A stretch of DNA of 52,822 nucleotides, from NCBI RefSeq assembly GCF_000967865.1, contig NZ_JXRU01000021.1:1-52822 (forward strand), given 5' to 3'. The notes below the pieces were generated by a model. It was not told where the DNA came from. It ran no database searches and worked only from the letters and a program-made list of their open reading frames with translations. Of the stretch, positions 42,939 through 51,370 are shown one piece after another (position 1 is the first letter of the stretch; the number at the start of each line of letters is the position of its first letter). Source of the stretch: Microbacterium sp. SA39 (GTDB lineage: Bacteria; Actinomycetota; Actinomycetes; Actinomycetales; Microbacteriaceae). The position numbers and the translations under genes were made by a program.

Positions 42939-45409
42939 GCTCACCCGCGGAGCGATATGCCGCAGCGCGTGCGGCGGCGGAGCATCCGGCGACCGTCGCG
43001 TTCGCCGCTCAGCAGAAGTTCGAGCTCGATCCCTTCCAGATCGCGGGATGTCACGCGCTGGAAAGCGGTCGGAGCGTGCTCGTGGCCGCGCCGACCGGGG
43101 CCGGGAAGACGATCGTCGGCGAGTTCGCGATCCACCTCGCCATGCAGACGCCGAGCGACAAGGCGTTCTACACGACGCCTATGAAGGCGCTGTCGAATCA
43201 GAAGTTCCGTGAGCTCGTCGAGGTCTACGGGGCGGACGAGGTCGGGCTGCTCACCGGTGACACGAACATCAACGGCAACGCGCGCATCGTCGTGATGACG
43301 ACCGAGGTGCTGCGCAACATGATCTACGCCGATTCGGCGGCGCTGCGCGACCTGCGCTTCGTGGTCATGGACGAGGTCCACTACCTTGCCGACCGCTTCC
43401 GCGGCGCGGTGTGGGAAGAGGTCATCATCCACCTGCCGCAGCACGTGAAGCTGGTGTCCTTGAGCGCGACGGTGTCGAACGCCGAGGAATTCGGCGACTG
43501 GCTCGACACGGTCCGCGGCGACACCGAGGTCATCGTGTCGGAGATCCGCCCGGTGCCGCTGGAGCAGCATGTGCTGGTCCGCGACGATCTGCTTCCCCTC
43601 TTCGACGACCGCGCCGGGATCGCCACGGCGCAGGTCAACCAGGAGCTCATGCGGATCCGGTCGTTCACCGGATCGAACTATGAGAACAATCGCAAGACGC
43701 AGTCGTACATCAGCAACCGGCATGCCGGCCGACAGGCCAAGCGGCCGCCGCGTGGCGGGCAGCGTCCTGTGCGGCCGTCGAACCTCCGGCGTATCGAGCG
43801 GATGGATCGCCCCGACGTCATCACGCTCCTCGAGAGAGCGAATCTTCTGCCGGCGATCTTCTTCATCTTCAGCCGCGTGGGCTGCGACGCCGCCGTGCAG
43901 CAGGTGCGCCGGTCCGGCATCCGGCTGACGTCGTCGGAGGAGAAAGCGGAGATCCGCGCCATCGTCGAGGAGCGCACCCGGTCTCTGCAAGACGAGGACC
44001 TCGGCGTGCTCGGCTACTGGGATTGGCTGGAGAATCTGGAGCGCGGCGTCGCCGCGCACCATGCCGGCCTCCTGCCTGCCTTCAAGGAAGTGGTCGAGGA
44101 GCTCTATCGCCTGAAGCTCGTCAAGGTGGTCTTCGCCACGGAGACCCTCGCTCTGGGCATCAACATGCCGGCTCGCACCGTGGTGCTCGAGAAGATGGAG
44201 AAGTTCAACGGCGAGGCCCGTGTCGCGATCACCTCGGGCGAGTACACGCAACTCACCGGCCGCGCCGGTCGCCGCGGCATCGACGTCGAGGGTCACGCCG
44301 TCGTGCAGTGGACCGAGGGCATGGACCCCCAGGCGGTGGCGGCCCTGGCGTCGCGCCGCACCTACCCGCTCAACTCCAGTTTCCGTCCCACGTACAACAT
44401 GGCCGTGAACCTGATCGATCTGTTCGGAAAGCCTCGCGCGCGGCAGATCCTCGAGTCGTCGTTCGCACAGTTCCAGGCCGACCGCGCGGTCGTCGGTCTC
44501 GCCCGCCAGGTACGAGAGGCGGAGGAGTCGCTCGCCGGCTACGAGAAGTCGATGGCCTGCGAGCACGGCGACTACCCCGAATACGCCGCGGTCCGCCGCG
44601 AACTGAGCGACCTCGAGAAGAAGAACCGGCAGGACGCGCAAGCGCCCCGTGCGGCCCGCGACAAGCGGATGAAGCGCATCCAGTCGCTGCGCACCAGCAT
44701 GCAGCGGCATCCCTGCCATCGCTGCCCCGACCGGGAGGCGCACGCCCGCTGGGCGGAGCGCTATTGGAAGCTCAAGCGCCAGACCGACCGCATCCGCCGC
44801 CAGATCGAGACCCGAACCGGCACCGTCGCGCGCGTCTTCGACCGCGTGGTCGAGGTGCTCGAGACGCTCGACTACCTCTCGCGCGAGTCGGACGAGACGG
44901 TGCTGACGGAAGCCGGTCGCACGATGCGCCGCATCTACGGCGAACGCGACCTGCTCGTGGCCGAATCGCTGCGACAGGGGCTGTGGAACGGCCTGGATGC
45001 GCCGTCACTCGCCGCGATGGCGTGCTGCCTGGTGTACGAGCCGCGACGCGACGAGGCGAACTCGGGGGAGCGCGGGCTTCCGAGAGGCCCGTTCCGCGCA
45101 GCGTACGAGAAGACCACCACGCTGTGGGCCGAGCTCGATGATCTCGAGAAGGACCACCATCTGCCTGGCTCCGAGCCGCTGGCCGCGGGACTCGCCGGAG
45201 CCATGCACTCCTGGGCTCGCGGCGGAATGCTCGACCGCGTGCTGATCGACGCCGATATGGCGGCCGGTGACTTCGTGCGCTGGGCGAAGCAGACGATCGA
45301 TCTGCTCGACCAGCTCTCGATCGTCGCAGAGGACGGCGCGCTCGCGCGGACCGCACGGACGGCGCTCGACGGCGTCCGCCGCGGCATCGTCGCCTACTCG
45401 TCGATGTGA
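42935..45409 (+). CDS. helY: HelY/Mtr4-like superfamily 2 RNA helicase
   Basis: An 824-residue Ski2/Mtr4-type helicase. Walker A is VAAPTGAGKTIVGEF, motif Ia is YTTPMKALSNQKF, motif II is VVMDEVHYLADRFRG, motif III is SLSATVSNAEEF. The second RecA domain has IFFIFSRVGCDAAVQ, TLALGINMPARTVVLE and QLTGRAGRRGID (motif VI). The C-terminal DSHCT domain covers about residues 640-824. A cysteine pair in HPCHRCPD may bind metal. Its place after tatC matches M. tuberculosis Rv2092c. Confidence 0.94.
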   Translation: MSSPAERYAAARAAAEHPATVAFAAQQKFELDPFQIAGCHALESGRSVLVAAPTGAGKTIVGEFAIHLAMQTPSDKAFYTTPMKALSNQKFRELVEVYGADEVGLLTGDTNINGNARIVVMTTEVLRNMIYADSAALRDLRFVVMDEVHYLADRFRGAVWEEVIIHLPQHVKLVSLSATVSNAEEFGDWLDTVRGDTEVIVSEIRPVPLEQHVLVRDDLLPLFDDRAGIATAQVNQELMRIRSFTGSNYENNRKTQSYISNRHAGRQAKRPPRGGQRPVRPSNLRRIERMDRPDVITLLERANLLPAIFFIFSRVGCDAAVQQVRRSGIRLTSSEEKAEIRAIVEERTRSLQDEDLGVLGYWDWLENLERGVAAHHAGLLPAFKEVVEELYRLKLVKVVFATETLALGINMPARTVVLEKMEKFNGEARVAITSGEYTQLTGRAGRRGIDVEGHAVVQWTEGMDPQAVAALASRRTYPLNSSFRPTYNMAVNLIDLFGKPRARQILESSFAQFQADRAVVGLARQVREAEESLAGYEKSMACEHGDYPEYAAVRRELSDLEKKNRQDAQAPRAARDKRMKRIQSLRTSMQRHPCHRCPDREAHARWAERYWKLKRQTDRIRRQIETRTGTVARVFDRVVEVLETLDYLSRESDETVLTEAGRTMRRIYGERDLLVAESLRQGLWNGLDAPSLAAMACCLVYEPRRDEANSGERGLPRGPFRAAYEKTTTLWAELDDLEKDHHLPGSEPLAAGLAGAMHSWARGGMLDRVLIDADMAAGDFVRWAKQTIDLLDQLSIVAEDGALARTARTALDGVRRGIVAYSSM

Positions 45410-45411
45410 GA

Positions 45412-46956
45412 ATGAGAAGGATGTCCGAATCCTCTGCGCCCGAGCGCGCCCTGCTACCGCTCTGGGCGGCTGCGCTCACCGCCGCGCTCTCGGCATTCCT
45501 GATGGACCTCGCCTACCCGGCATCCGCCATCTGGATCCTCGCCTTCCCGGCGACCGCGCTGCTGCTTCTCGCACTGATCGGTCGACGCGCTGGGGGAGCG
45601 CTGCTGGTCGGCCTCGTCTACGGCATCGTGCTGTTCGGATTCCTGGTGTCCTTCACCGCGCGCTACCTGGGACCGATCCCGTGGGCGGCTCTGAGCGTCG
45701 TCGAAGGCGGACTCACGGGCGTAGCGCTGATCCTGACCGCGCTGGCCTACCGGTGGATGCCGCGCGCTTTCCCGGGCACCGCGGGGCGCCTGTTCGGCCT
45801 CCCGCTCGTCGTCGCCGCCCTGTGGGTCGGGCGCGAGGTCTTCGTCGGGTCCTGGCCCTACGGGGGCTTCCCGTGGGCTCGCATCGGCATGAGTCAGGCG
45901 GAGAGCCCGCTCGCACCCCTCTCGTCGTGGCTCGGCGTCAGCGGTCTCGGGTTCCTCATGGTGCTGCTGGTGGCGATGCTGATCGAGATCGTGCGGCTGC
46001 GAGCATGGCGGACTCCGCTGCGAATGCTCGCGCCCGCCGCCCTCGTCCTCGTCCTCTTCTTCACGCCTCTGTTCCCCACGGCGGCTGCCGGGTCGATGCG
46101 CATCGCCGCGGTGCAGGGGAACGGTCCTACGGGCTACTTCGACCAGCGCGAGCCGTTCGCGGTGGTCGACGCTCAGGCTGAGGCGACCGAGCCGCTCTTC
46201 GGCGAGGACGTCGACCTGCTCGTATGGCCGGAGGGCTCACTCGACACGGATCCGTTCCAGAGCGACGCCATGGCGCGACGACTGACCTTCATCACGACTC
46301 GGATCGAGGCCCCCCTGCTCGCGAACGCGGCGACCGGACGCGACGAGCTCTACTACAACACCTCGATGCTCTGGACGGATGCCGGGGAAGCGACCCAGCT
46401 GCACGACAAGCGGCATCCGGTGCCCTTCGGCGAATACGTGCCCGATCGACCGTTCTTCAATGCGCTGGCTCCGGATCTGATCGGCCTGATCCAGCGGGAG
46501 TACACCCCGGGCGAGAACCCGCCCGTCGTCGACGTCGACGGCGTTCTCGTGGGTCTGGCGATCTGCTTCGACGTGATCTACGACGACGTGATCACGGAAG
46601 GCATCCACGAAGGAGCCCAGGTCCTCGTCTTCCAAACGAACAATGCGGATTTCCGCGGCACCGATGAGAACGTTCAGCAGCTCGCGTTCGCGCGGATGCG
46701 GGCGATCGAGACCGGCCGGAGCGTGGTGAACATCTCCACCGTCGGCACGAGCCAGATCATCGAGCCCGATGGGACGACGGTGACGCGCCTGGATGCCGGA
46801 GAGGCCGGCGCCATGCTCGAGGATGTCGAGCTGCGGACGGGAATCACTTCGGGGGTGCTGCTCGGCCCGTGGGTTCAGCAACTTCTCGTGTGGGGCGGTC
46901 TTGCGGCCCTCCTGCTTGCGTGGTGGCGGTCCCGGAGGCACCGACCCAGGATGTGA
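45412..46956 (+). CDS. lnt: Apolipoprotein N-acyltransferase
   Basis: A 514-residue membrane enzyme adding the third acyl chain to lipoproteins. About six N-terminal membrane helices (to residue 220) precede a nitrilase-fold domain with the catalytic triad: E in LLVWPEGSLD, K in HDKRHPVPFGEYVP, C in VGLAICFDVIYDD. A last helix and basic tail end the protein. Several starts are possible (GTG 45406, ATG 45412, ATG 45421); 45412, just after the helY stop, is chosen with low certainty. There is no fused or adjacent polyprenol-phosphate mannosyltransferase (ppm1), its usual actinobacterial partner. Confidence 0.93.
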   Translation: MRRMSESSAPERALLPLWAAALTAALSAFLMDLAYPASAIWILAFPATALLLLALIGRRAGGALLVGLVYGIVLFGFLVSFTARYLGPIPWAALSVVEGGLTGVALILTALAYRWMPRAFPGTAGRLFGLPLVVAALWVGREVFVGSWPYGGFPWARIGMSQAESPLAPLSSWLGVSGLGFLMVLLVAMLIEIVRLRAWRTPLRMLAPAALVLVLFFTPLFPTAAAGSMRIAAVQGNGPTGYFDQREPFAVVDAQAEATEPLFGEDVDLLVWPEGSLDTDPFQSDAMARRLTFITTRIEAPLLANAATGRDELYYNTSMLWTDAGEATQLHDKRHPVPFGEYVPDRPFFNALAPDLIGLIQREYTPGENPPVVDVDGVLVGLAICFDVIYDDVITEGIHEGAQVLVFQTNNADFRGTDENVQQLAFARMRAIETGRSVVNISTVGTSQIIEPDGTTVTRLDAGEAGAMLEDVELRTGITSGVLLGPWVQQLLVWGGLAALLLAWWRSRRHRPRM

Positions 46957-46977
46957 TGCGCCGTTGACCCTGGGTTA

Positions 46978-47004
46978 TTACTCATGGTAACTTACTGAAG
47001 GTAA
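46978..47004. promoter_or_regulatory. Two TTAC-N5-GTAA operators and promoter of the tetR-quinone reductase operon
   Basis: TTACTCATGGTAA (46978-46990) and TTACTGAAGGTAA (46992-47004) are two copies of the same dyad with centres 14 bases apart. TTGACC at 46964-46969 is a likely -35, and TAACTT at 46988-46993 a -10 with 18-base spacing, so the operators cover the -10 and start region. Autoregulation by the TetR protein encoded next is the simplest reading. Confidence 0.68.
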
Positions 47005-47033
47005 GTAGCACCTGCGACCCGGAAAGGTGAGCC

Positions 47034-47651
47034 ATGAACGACGCATCCGCAGTTCCGCCGCGACAGCGATTGACCAAGGCTGAGCGACATGTGCAGCTGC
47101 TGGACGCAGCCCGCGACCTGATCCGAACCGCAGGGACAGACGACTTCACGCTCGGCCGCCTCGCCGACCACGCCGGGGTGACCAAGCCGCTCGTGTACGA
47201 CCATTTCGGCGATCGATCCGGCGTGCTCGCAGAGCTCTATCGGGAGTTCGAACTCCGGCAGCGGGAGACACTCGCCGCAGCGCTTCACGATGCCCCGGCC
47301 GACCTCGCCGCAGTCGCGACGATCATCGCCGGCGCGTACATCGACTGCTGCCTGGCGGAGGGGCGCGAGCTGGCCGACGTCGTCGCGGCGCTCGAAGGCT
47401 CCGCGACACTCCGCCAGCTCCGCCACGAAGCGGAGCAGGCCTACCTGGAGTCATGCCGCCGCGCGCTCGAGCCGTTGGCTGGCGCTCCGGACGCGGCCGG
47501 TCTGCTGGCTCTCGTCGGTGCCGGTGATGCGCTGGCACGTCGTGCGCTCGACGGTTCTATCAGCGCGCAAGAAGCGCGCGCGGCTCTCACCAGGGTGGTT
47601 CACGCCGTCACAGCGCAGACATCCCCGCACACGGAAGAGGACACCGTATGA
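47034..47651 (+). CDS. TetR/AcrR-family repressor of the quinone reductase operon
   Basis: A 205-residue TetR regulator. The N-terminal helix-turn-helix (about 18-65) includes HVQLLDAARDLIRTAGTDDF and LADHAGVTKPLVYDHFGDRS. The C-terminal domain is alanine-rich and helical, with a cysteine pair IDCCLAEG (about residues 103-104) that could sense electrophiles or oxidants; that idea is speculative. GGAAAGGTGAG precedes the ATG. The stop overlaps the next gene as ATGA. Confidence 0.9.
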   Translation: MNDASAVPPRQRLTKAERHVQLLDAARDLIRTAGTDDFTLGRLADHAGVTKPLVYDHFGDRSGVLAELYREFELRQRETLAAALHDAPADLAAVATIIAGAYIDCCLAEGRELADVVAALEGSATLRQLRHEAEQAYLESCRRALEPLAGAPDAAGLLALVGAGDALARRALDGSISAQEARAALTRVVHAVTAQTSPHTEEDTV

Positions 47652-48454
47652 AGATCTCGATCTCGCATCCGCCGACGCCCGGGAACGCGCTCTGGCTGCA
47701 TGCGCACCCGCGCCACGAATCGTTCAACCACCTGCTGTTCACCGAGGGGGCGAAGGCGCTCGGCGAGCGATACTCCGTCGCCACCTCCGACCTGTACGCG
47801 CAGCGGTTCGACCCCGTGCTCGGCGTTCAGGATCTCGGCGAGCTGGCCGACACTGCCGGAAACATCGCCGAGCAGGCGGGGGAGGCCTATCTACGCGGGC
47901 AGCTGGCTCCGGACGTCGAGGAGGAGCAGGCGAAACTCGCCGCCGCAGAGCTCCTGGTCATCCAGTTCCCGCTGTGGTGGTACGGCATGCCGGCGATCCT
48001 CAAGGGCTGGTTCGATCGGGTCCTCACCAGCGGATTCGCCTACGGCGACAACGACCCCGAACTCGGCGTGCCGCGACGATACGGCGATGGCGGTCTCACC
48101 GGCCGGAAGGCCTTGATAATCGTGACGGCCGGCGAGGACGCTCGCTCCATCGGCCCCCGCGGAATCAGCGGCGACATCGAGTCCCTCATGTTCCCCCTCA
48201 CCCACGGCGTGCTCTGGTACGTCGGGATCGATGTGCTCGACCTGCACGTGATCCACGATGGCGACGCGCTGGACCCTGATGCCGTGCAGCGGGAGGTCAG
48301 GCGGCTCACGGAGCGGCTGCGAACGCTCGACGACGAGCCGGTCCTCCCATTCCGGCGGCTGCGGGACGGTGACTATCGGGGTACTCGTGCCCTTGCGCCC
48401 GAGTTGCTGCCCGGACGGACGGATCTCGGGATCCATCTCGCGTCGGAGAACTAG
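47648..48454 (+). CDS. NAD(P)H:quinone oxidoreductase-like flavodoxin-fold protein
   Basis: A 268-residue protein of the flavodoxin_2/NQO family (NQO1, MdaB, KefF type), two-electron reductases of quinones and related electrophiles using FAD or FMN. The N-terminal ALWLHAHPRHESFNHLLF binds the flavin phosphate. LVIQFPLWWYGMPAILKGWF and DRVLTSGFAY form the isoalloxazine and active-site region. IIVTAGEDARSIGPRG follows. The C-terminal 60 residues exceed the core fold. It is coupled to its TetR regulator, suggesting induction by its substrates. Confidence 0.9.
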   Translation: MKISISHPPTPGNALWLHAHPRHESFNHLLFTEGAKALGERYSVATSDLYAQRFDPVLGVQDLGELADTAGNIAEQAGEAYLRGQLAPDVEEEQAKLAAAELLVIQFPLWWYGMPAILKGWFDRVLTSGFAYGDNDPELGVPRRYGDGGLTGRKALIIVTAGEDARSIGPRGISGDIESLMFPLTHGVLWYVGIDVLDLHVIHDGDALDPDAVQREVRRLTERLRTLDDEPVLPFRRLRDGDYRGTRALAPELLPGRTDLGIHLASEN

Positions 48455-48478
48455 TCGAATCACGCCCCCGCACGCAGA

Positions 48479-48512
48479 AAAGCAGCGAGGCTCGACAGAG
48501 CCTCGCTGCTTT
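48479..48512. terminator. Terminator between convergent quinone reductase and rbpA genes
   Basis: Arms 48479-48493 and 48498-48512 form a perfect 15-bp stem around a GACA loop, with A residues entering and T residues leaving, so it can act in both directions. Confidence 0.85.
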
Positions 48513-48524
48513 CGTGAAAGGCGG

Positions 48525-48908
48525 TCAGGCCCCGATCTTCTCGCGTGTCGGGTCTTCGCCGGCACCGCGGCGGGCACGGATGAATGCAAGACGCTCTTCG
48601 AGCAGCTCTTCGAGCTCGGCGCGCGTACGACGCTCCATCAGCATGTCCCAGTGGGTGCGAGCGGCCTTCTCGTCGGTGACCTCGAGCGTGACGGCTTCGC
48701 CGTCGACGTTCAGGCGGGCGTCCGCTCCGCAGGAGCGGCATTCCCAGGTCTGCGGCGGCTCAGCATCCGCCGCGAACATGAGGTTCGTGACGTGCCCGCA
48801 CGTGTCACAGGAGTATTGGGTCTCGCGGCGTTCCATGAAAACGACGCCCTCTTCGCTCTGTAGGCTCTGGGCGCCGAGTCGGATGCCCCGCAGGCTGCGA
48901 TCTGCCAT
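48525..48908 (-). CDS. rbpA: RNA polymerase-binding protein RbpA
   Basis: A 127-residue actinobacterial transcription factor that binds the principal sigma factor and RNA polymerase and stabilises the open complex. The N-terminal tail MADRSLRGIRLGAQSLQSEE, the core with QYSCDTCGH and WECRSCGADA, the basic linker and the C-terminal sigma-interacting helix (ARTHWDMLMERRTRAELEEL) are all present. The core keeps four cysteines, so zinc binding is possible. GAGAGGA precedes the ATG. Confidence 0.96.
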   Translation of the reverse strand: MADRSLRGIRLGAQSLQSEEGVVFMERRETQYSCDTCGHVTNLMFAADAEPPQTWECRSCGADARLNVDGEAVTLEVTDEKAARTHWDMLMERRTRAELEELLEERLAFIRARRGAGEDPTREKIGA

Positions 48909-49013
48909 TTTGTGGTCCTCTCGTCGCTGTCAGGTATAACGCTCCAGCCTGTGCGCCTGCTCAACGCGAGCGGATTCTCGGCGCGATTCACAGTGAAATC
49001 CCAGCGCAGGAGG

Positions 49014-49811
49014 TTATAGGGCGGGTTGAGATCCCTGAGGGGGGTGAAGAGTGGCGAGGGCGAGATCGGCCCGGTCGGAGACGAAGCCATCGATACCGAT
49101 GCCTGCGAGCCGGAGCATCGTGTCGGGCTCATTCACCGTCCATACGTGAACCTCGACGCCCGATCGATGAGCCGCGCGGACGAGGGCCGGAGTCAGGACT
49201 TTGATCGCGCCGTGGCGCTCGGGAATCTGGAGCGCGTCGACACCGCGGAGGAGCCGGGCGGGGGAGAGGCGCAAGGAGGACAGTGCGCGGAGCGATGCGA
49301 TCGTGGCACGGCCGCCCGAGGTCGCGGGTCTGAGCGCGGCACCGGCACGAAGAACCGCCGCGATGGTCGCCCTCCGGTTCGCGTCCGAGAAACTCGTCAC
49401 GAGAACTCGGTGCGTGTCGTCGACGAGGATCGGACCGAGCAGCCCGGTGGCCGCATCCGTCTTCACATCGATGTTGAAGCGGAGCCGCGGGAAGGAGGCG
49501 AGCGCCTCGGCGACCGTGAGGAGCCCGCCGTGATCGGCGAAGACGCTTCTCAGCTCTCTCGTACGCACATCGCGCACCGCTCGCGGATCGCCGATGAGGC
49601 GGTCGAGGGTCGCATCGTGGAACAGCACCACGTCGCCGTCGGCAGTGACCTGGCAGTCGGTCTCGACGTACTCGACGCCGGCCGCATGAGCCGCGGCGAA
49701 GGACGCGGCCGTGTTCTCCCAGACACCGGAATCCTCGCCCGCCGCGGTGATCAGGCCGCGGTGAGCGAGGACTCGGGGATGCCGTGCCTTTTCGAAGTAC
49801 GGGTGGGTCAC
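49014..49811 (-). CDS. glpQ: Glycerophosphodiester phosphodiesterase
   Basis: A 265-residue TIM-barrel GDPD releasing glycerol 3-phosphate from glycerophosphodiesters. Catalytic motif VLAHRGL with the downstream ENTAASF, then VEYVETDCQVTADGDVVLFH and DATLDRL, and the C-terminal VHVWTVNEPDTMLRL and GIDGFVSDRADL, are all canonical. There is no signal peptide, so it is cytosolic. The GTG start overlaps the SPFH stop as GTGA, so it is coupled to the nfeD-SPFH pair. Confidence 0.93.
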   Translation of the reverse strand: MTHPYFEKARHPRVLAHRGLITAAGEDSGVWENTAASFAAAHAAGVEYVETDCQVTADGDVVLFHDATLDRLIGDPRAVRDVRTRELRSVFADHGGLLTVAEALASFPRLRFNIDVKTDAATGLLGPILVDDTHRVLVTSFSDANRRATIAAVLRAGAALRPATSGGRATIASLRALSSLRLSPARLLRGVDALQIPERHGAIKVLTPALVRAAHRSGVEVHVWTVNEPDTMLRLAGIGIDGFVSDRADLALATLHPPQGSQPAL

Positions 49812-50752
49812 GCGCCCGGCAGTGTGTTGTTGGGGCCCATGTTGTTCGGGGTCTGGCCGGGCTTCGGCGTGAACGCGCTGCCGATGCCCTTGAGTGCCTC
49901 GGTGAGCTCGCTCGGAATGATCCAGAGCTTGTTCGACTGGCCCTCGCTGATCTTCGGCAGCATCTGCAGGTACTGGTAGGCGAGCAGCTTGTCGTCCGGT
50001 GCTCCCTCATGGATCGCCGTGAAGACGTTCTGGATCGCCTCGGCCTCGCCCTGGGCGCGGAGAACGGCGGCCTGTTTGTCGCCTTCTGCGCGGAGGATCT
50101 CTGCTTGGCGCGCGCCCTCAGCTTCGAGGATCGCGGACTGCTTGGTGCCCTCTGCGGTGAGGATCGCGGCACGACGGTCACGCTCTGCGCGCATCTGCTT
50201 CTCCATCGAATCCTGGATGGAGATGGGCGGATCGATCGCCTTCAGCTCGACGCGTCCGACGCGGATGCCCCACTTGCCGGTGGCCTCGTCGAGGACGACC
50301 CGGAGCTGTCCGTTGATGTTGTCGCGGCTCGTGAGCGCCTCTTCGAGATTCAGGCCACCGACGACGTTGCGGAGGGTGGTCGTCGTGAGCTGCTCGACGG
50401 CGCCGAGGTAGTTCGCGATCTCGTAGGTCGCGGCACGGGCGTCGGTGACCTGGAAGTACACGACCGTGTCGATGGAGACCACGAGGTTGTCCTCGGTGAT
50501 CACGGGCTGCGGCGGGAACGAGACGACCTGCTCGCGCATGTCGATCAGCGGACGGAGCCGGTCGATGAAGGGCACCAGGATGTTCAGACCCGGCATGAGG
50601 GTCTTGTGGTACCGGCCGAGCCGCTCCACGACGCCGGCTGTCGCCTGCGGAATGATCCGGATCGAGCGTGCGACGGTGACCACCACGAAGATGATGATCG
50701 CAACCACCAGGATCCAGAGGATCGCGGTGGGGATGAACGAGGAGTCGTTCAC
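49808..50752 (-). CDS. SPFH/stomatin-like membrane protein (QmcA type)
   Basis: A 314-residue SPFH protein. One N-terminal membrane helix (about residues 8-28, TAILWILVVAIIIFVVVTVA) anchors the SPFH domain (RIIPQATAGVVERLGRYHKT, PFIDRLRPLIDMREQVVSFP, NYLGAVEQLTTTTLRNVVG). An Ala/Glu-rich coiled coil follows (AAILTAEGTKQSAILEAEGA and related heptads). Such proteins form membrane microdomains with an NfeD partner, encoded just upstream. AGGAGA is six bases before the GTG start. Confidence 0.94.
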   Translation of the reverse strand: MNDSSFIPTAILWILVVAIIIFVVVTVARSIRIIPQATAGVVERLGRYHKTLMPGLNILVPFIDRLRPLIDMREQVVSFPPQPVITEDNLVVSIDTVVYFQVTDARAATYEIANYLGAVEQLTTTTLRNVVGGLNLEEALTSRDNINGQLRVVLDEATGKWGIRVGRVELKAIDPPISIQDSMEKQMRAERDRRAAILTAEGTKQSAILEAEGARQAEILRAEGDKQAAVLRAQGEAEAIQNVFTAIHEGAPDDKLLAYQYLQMLPKISEGQSNKLWIIPSELTEALKGIGSAFTPKPGQTPNNMGPNNTLPGA

Positions 50753-50761
50753 TGATTTCTC

Positions 50762-51250
50762 CTAGTAGGTAGAGGGCTGGTCGTTGATGGGTCGGACGAC
50801 GGCCGTCGCCCCGTTGATCGCGGAGATCGCGACCGGTGAGCCCTGGGGGATCGGCACGGAGGTGAGCGAGCGCGCGGTCCAGGTGTCGCCGTTGCTCAGC
50901 TTCACCTGACCGGAGATCTGCGTGATGTCGTGCAGCGCGACGCCGCGGAGGTCGATCAGGGCGTCGACGTTCGATTTCGTCGGATCCTCCCCGCGGCGCA
51001 GGCGCTTCAGCAACGGAGGACGGAGGAAGAGGATGAACACGGCCGCCGCTGCGGCGGCGATGATCACCTGCGCCCAGACCGGGAGTCCGACGAGGTCCGT
51101 CACGAGGCCGATGGCGCTGCCGAAGCTGAGCATCAGGAAGGTGAAGTCGAGGGTGAGCATCTCGATCACGAGGAAGAGGGCGATCAGGACCAGCCAACCG
51201 ATCCATGCCCAGTTATCGATCAGTTCGATGAAGACGGAGAAGTCGTTCAT
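50762..51250 (-). CDS. NfeD-like membrane protein
   Basis: A 162-residue short NfeD (NfeD1b type). Two or three hydrophobic segments (NWAWIGWLVLIALFLVIEML and VWAQVIIAAAAAAVFILFL) precede a C-terminal OB-fold domain (about 95-155, LIDLRGVALHDITQISGQVK and SNGDTWTARS). It lies 9 bases upstream of the SPFH gene on the same strand, the usual nfeD-SPFH operon order, and is thought to assist its partner in the membrane. Confidence 0.92.
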   Translation of the reverse strand: MNDFSVFIELIDNWAWIGWLVLIALFLVIEMLTLDFTFLMLSFGSAIGLVTDLVGLPVWAQVIIAAAAAAVFILFLRPPLLKRLRRGEDPTKSNVDALIDLRGVALHDITQISGQVKLSNGDTWTARSLTSVPIPQGSPVAISAINGATAVVRPINDQPSTY

Positions 51251-51370
51251 GCGGCCTCCTTTGCGGTCAACCTATCACGCGCCCTCGACGCTTCCGGGAG
51301 TGCCCGACGCGGATTGATAGTGTGGGAGAGCCGTGCGATCACGGCATCTCACGCACCATGAGGAGTCATT

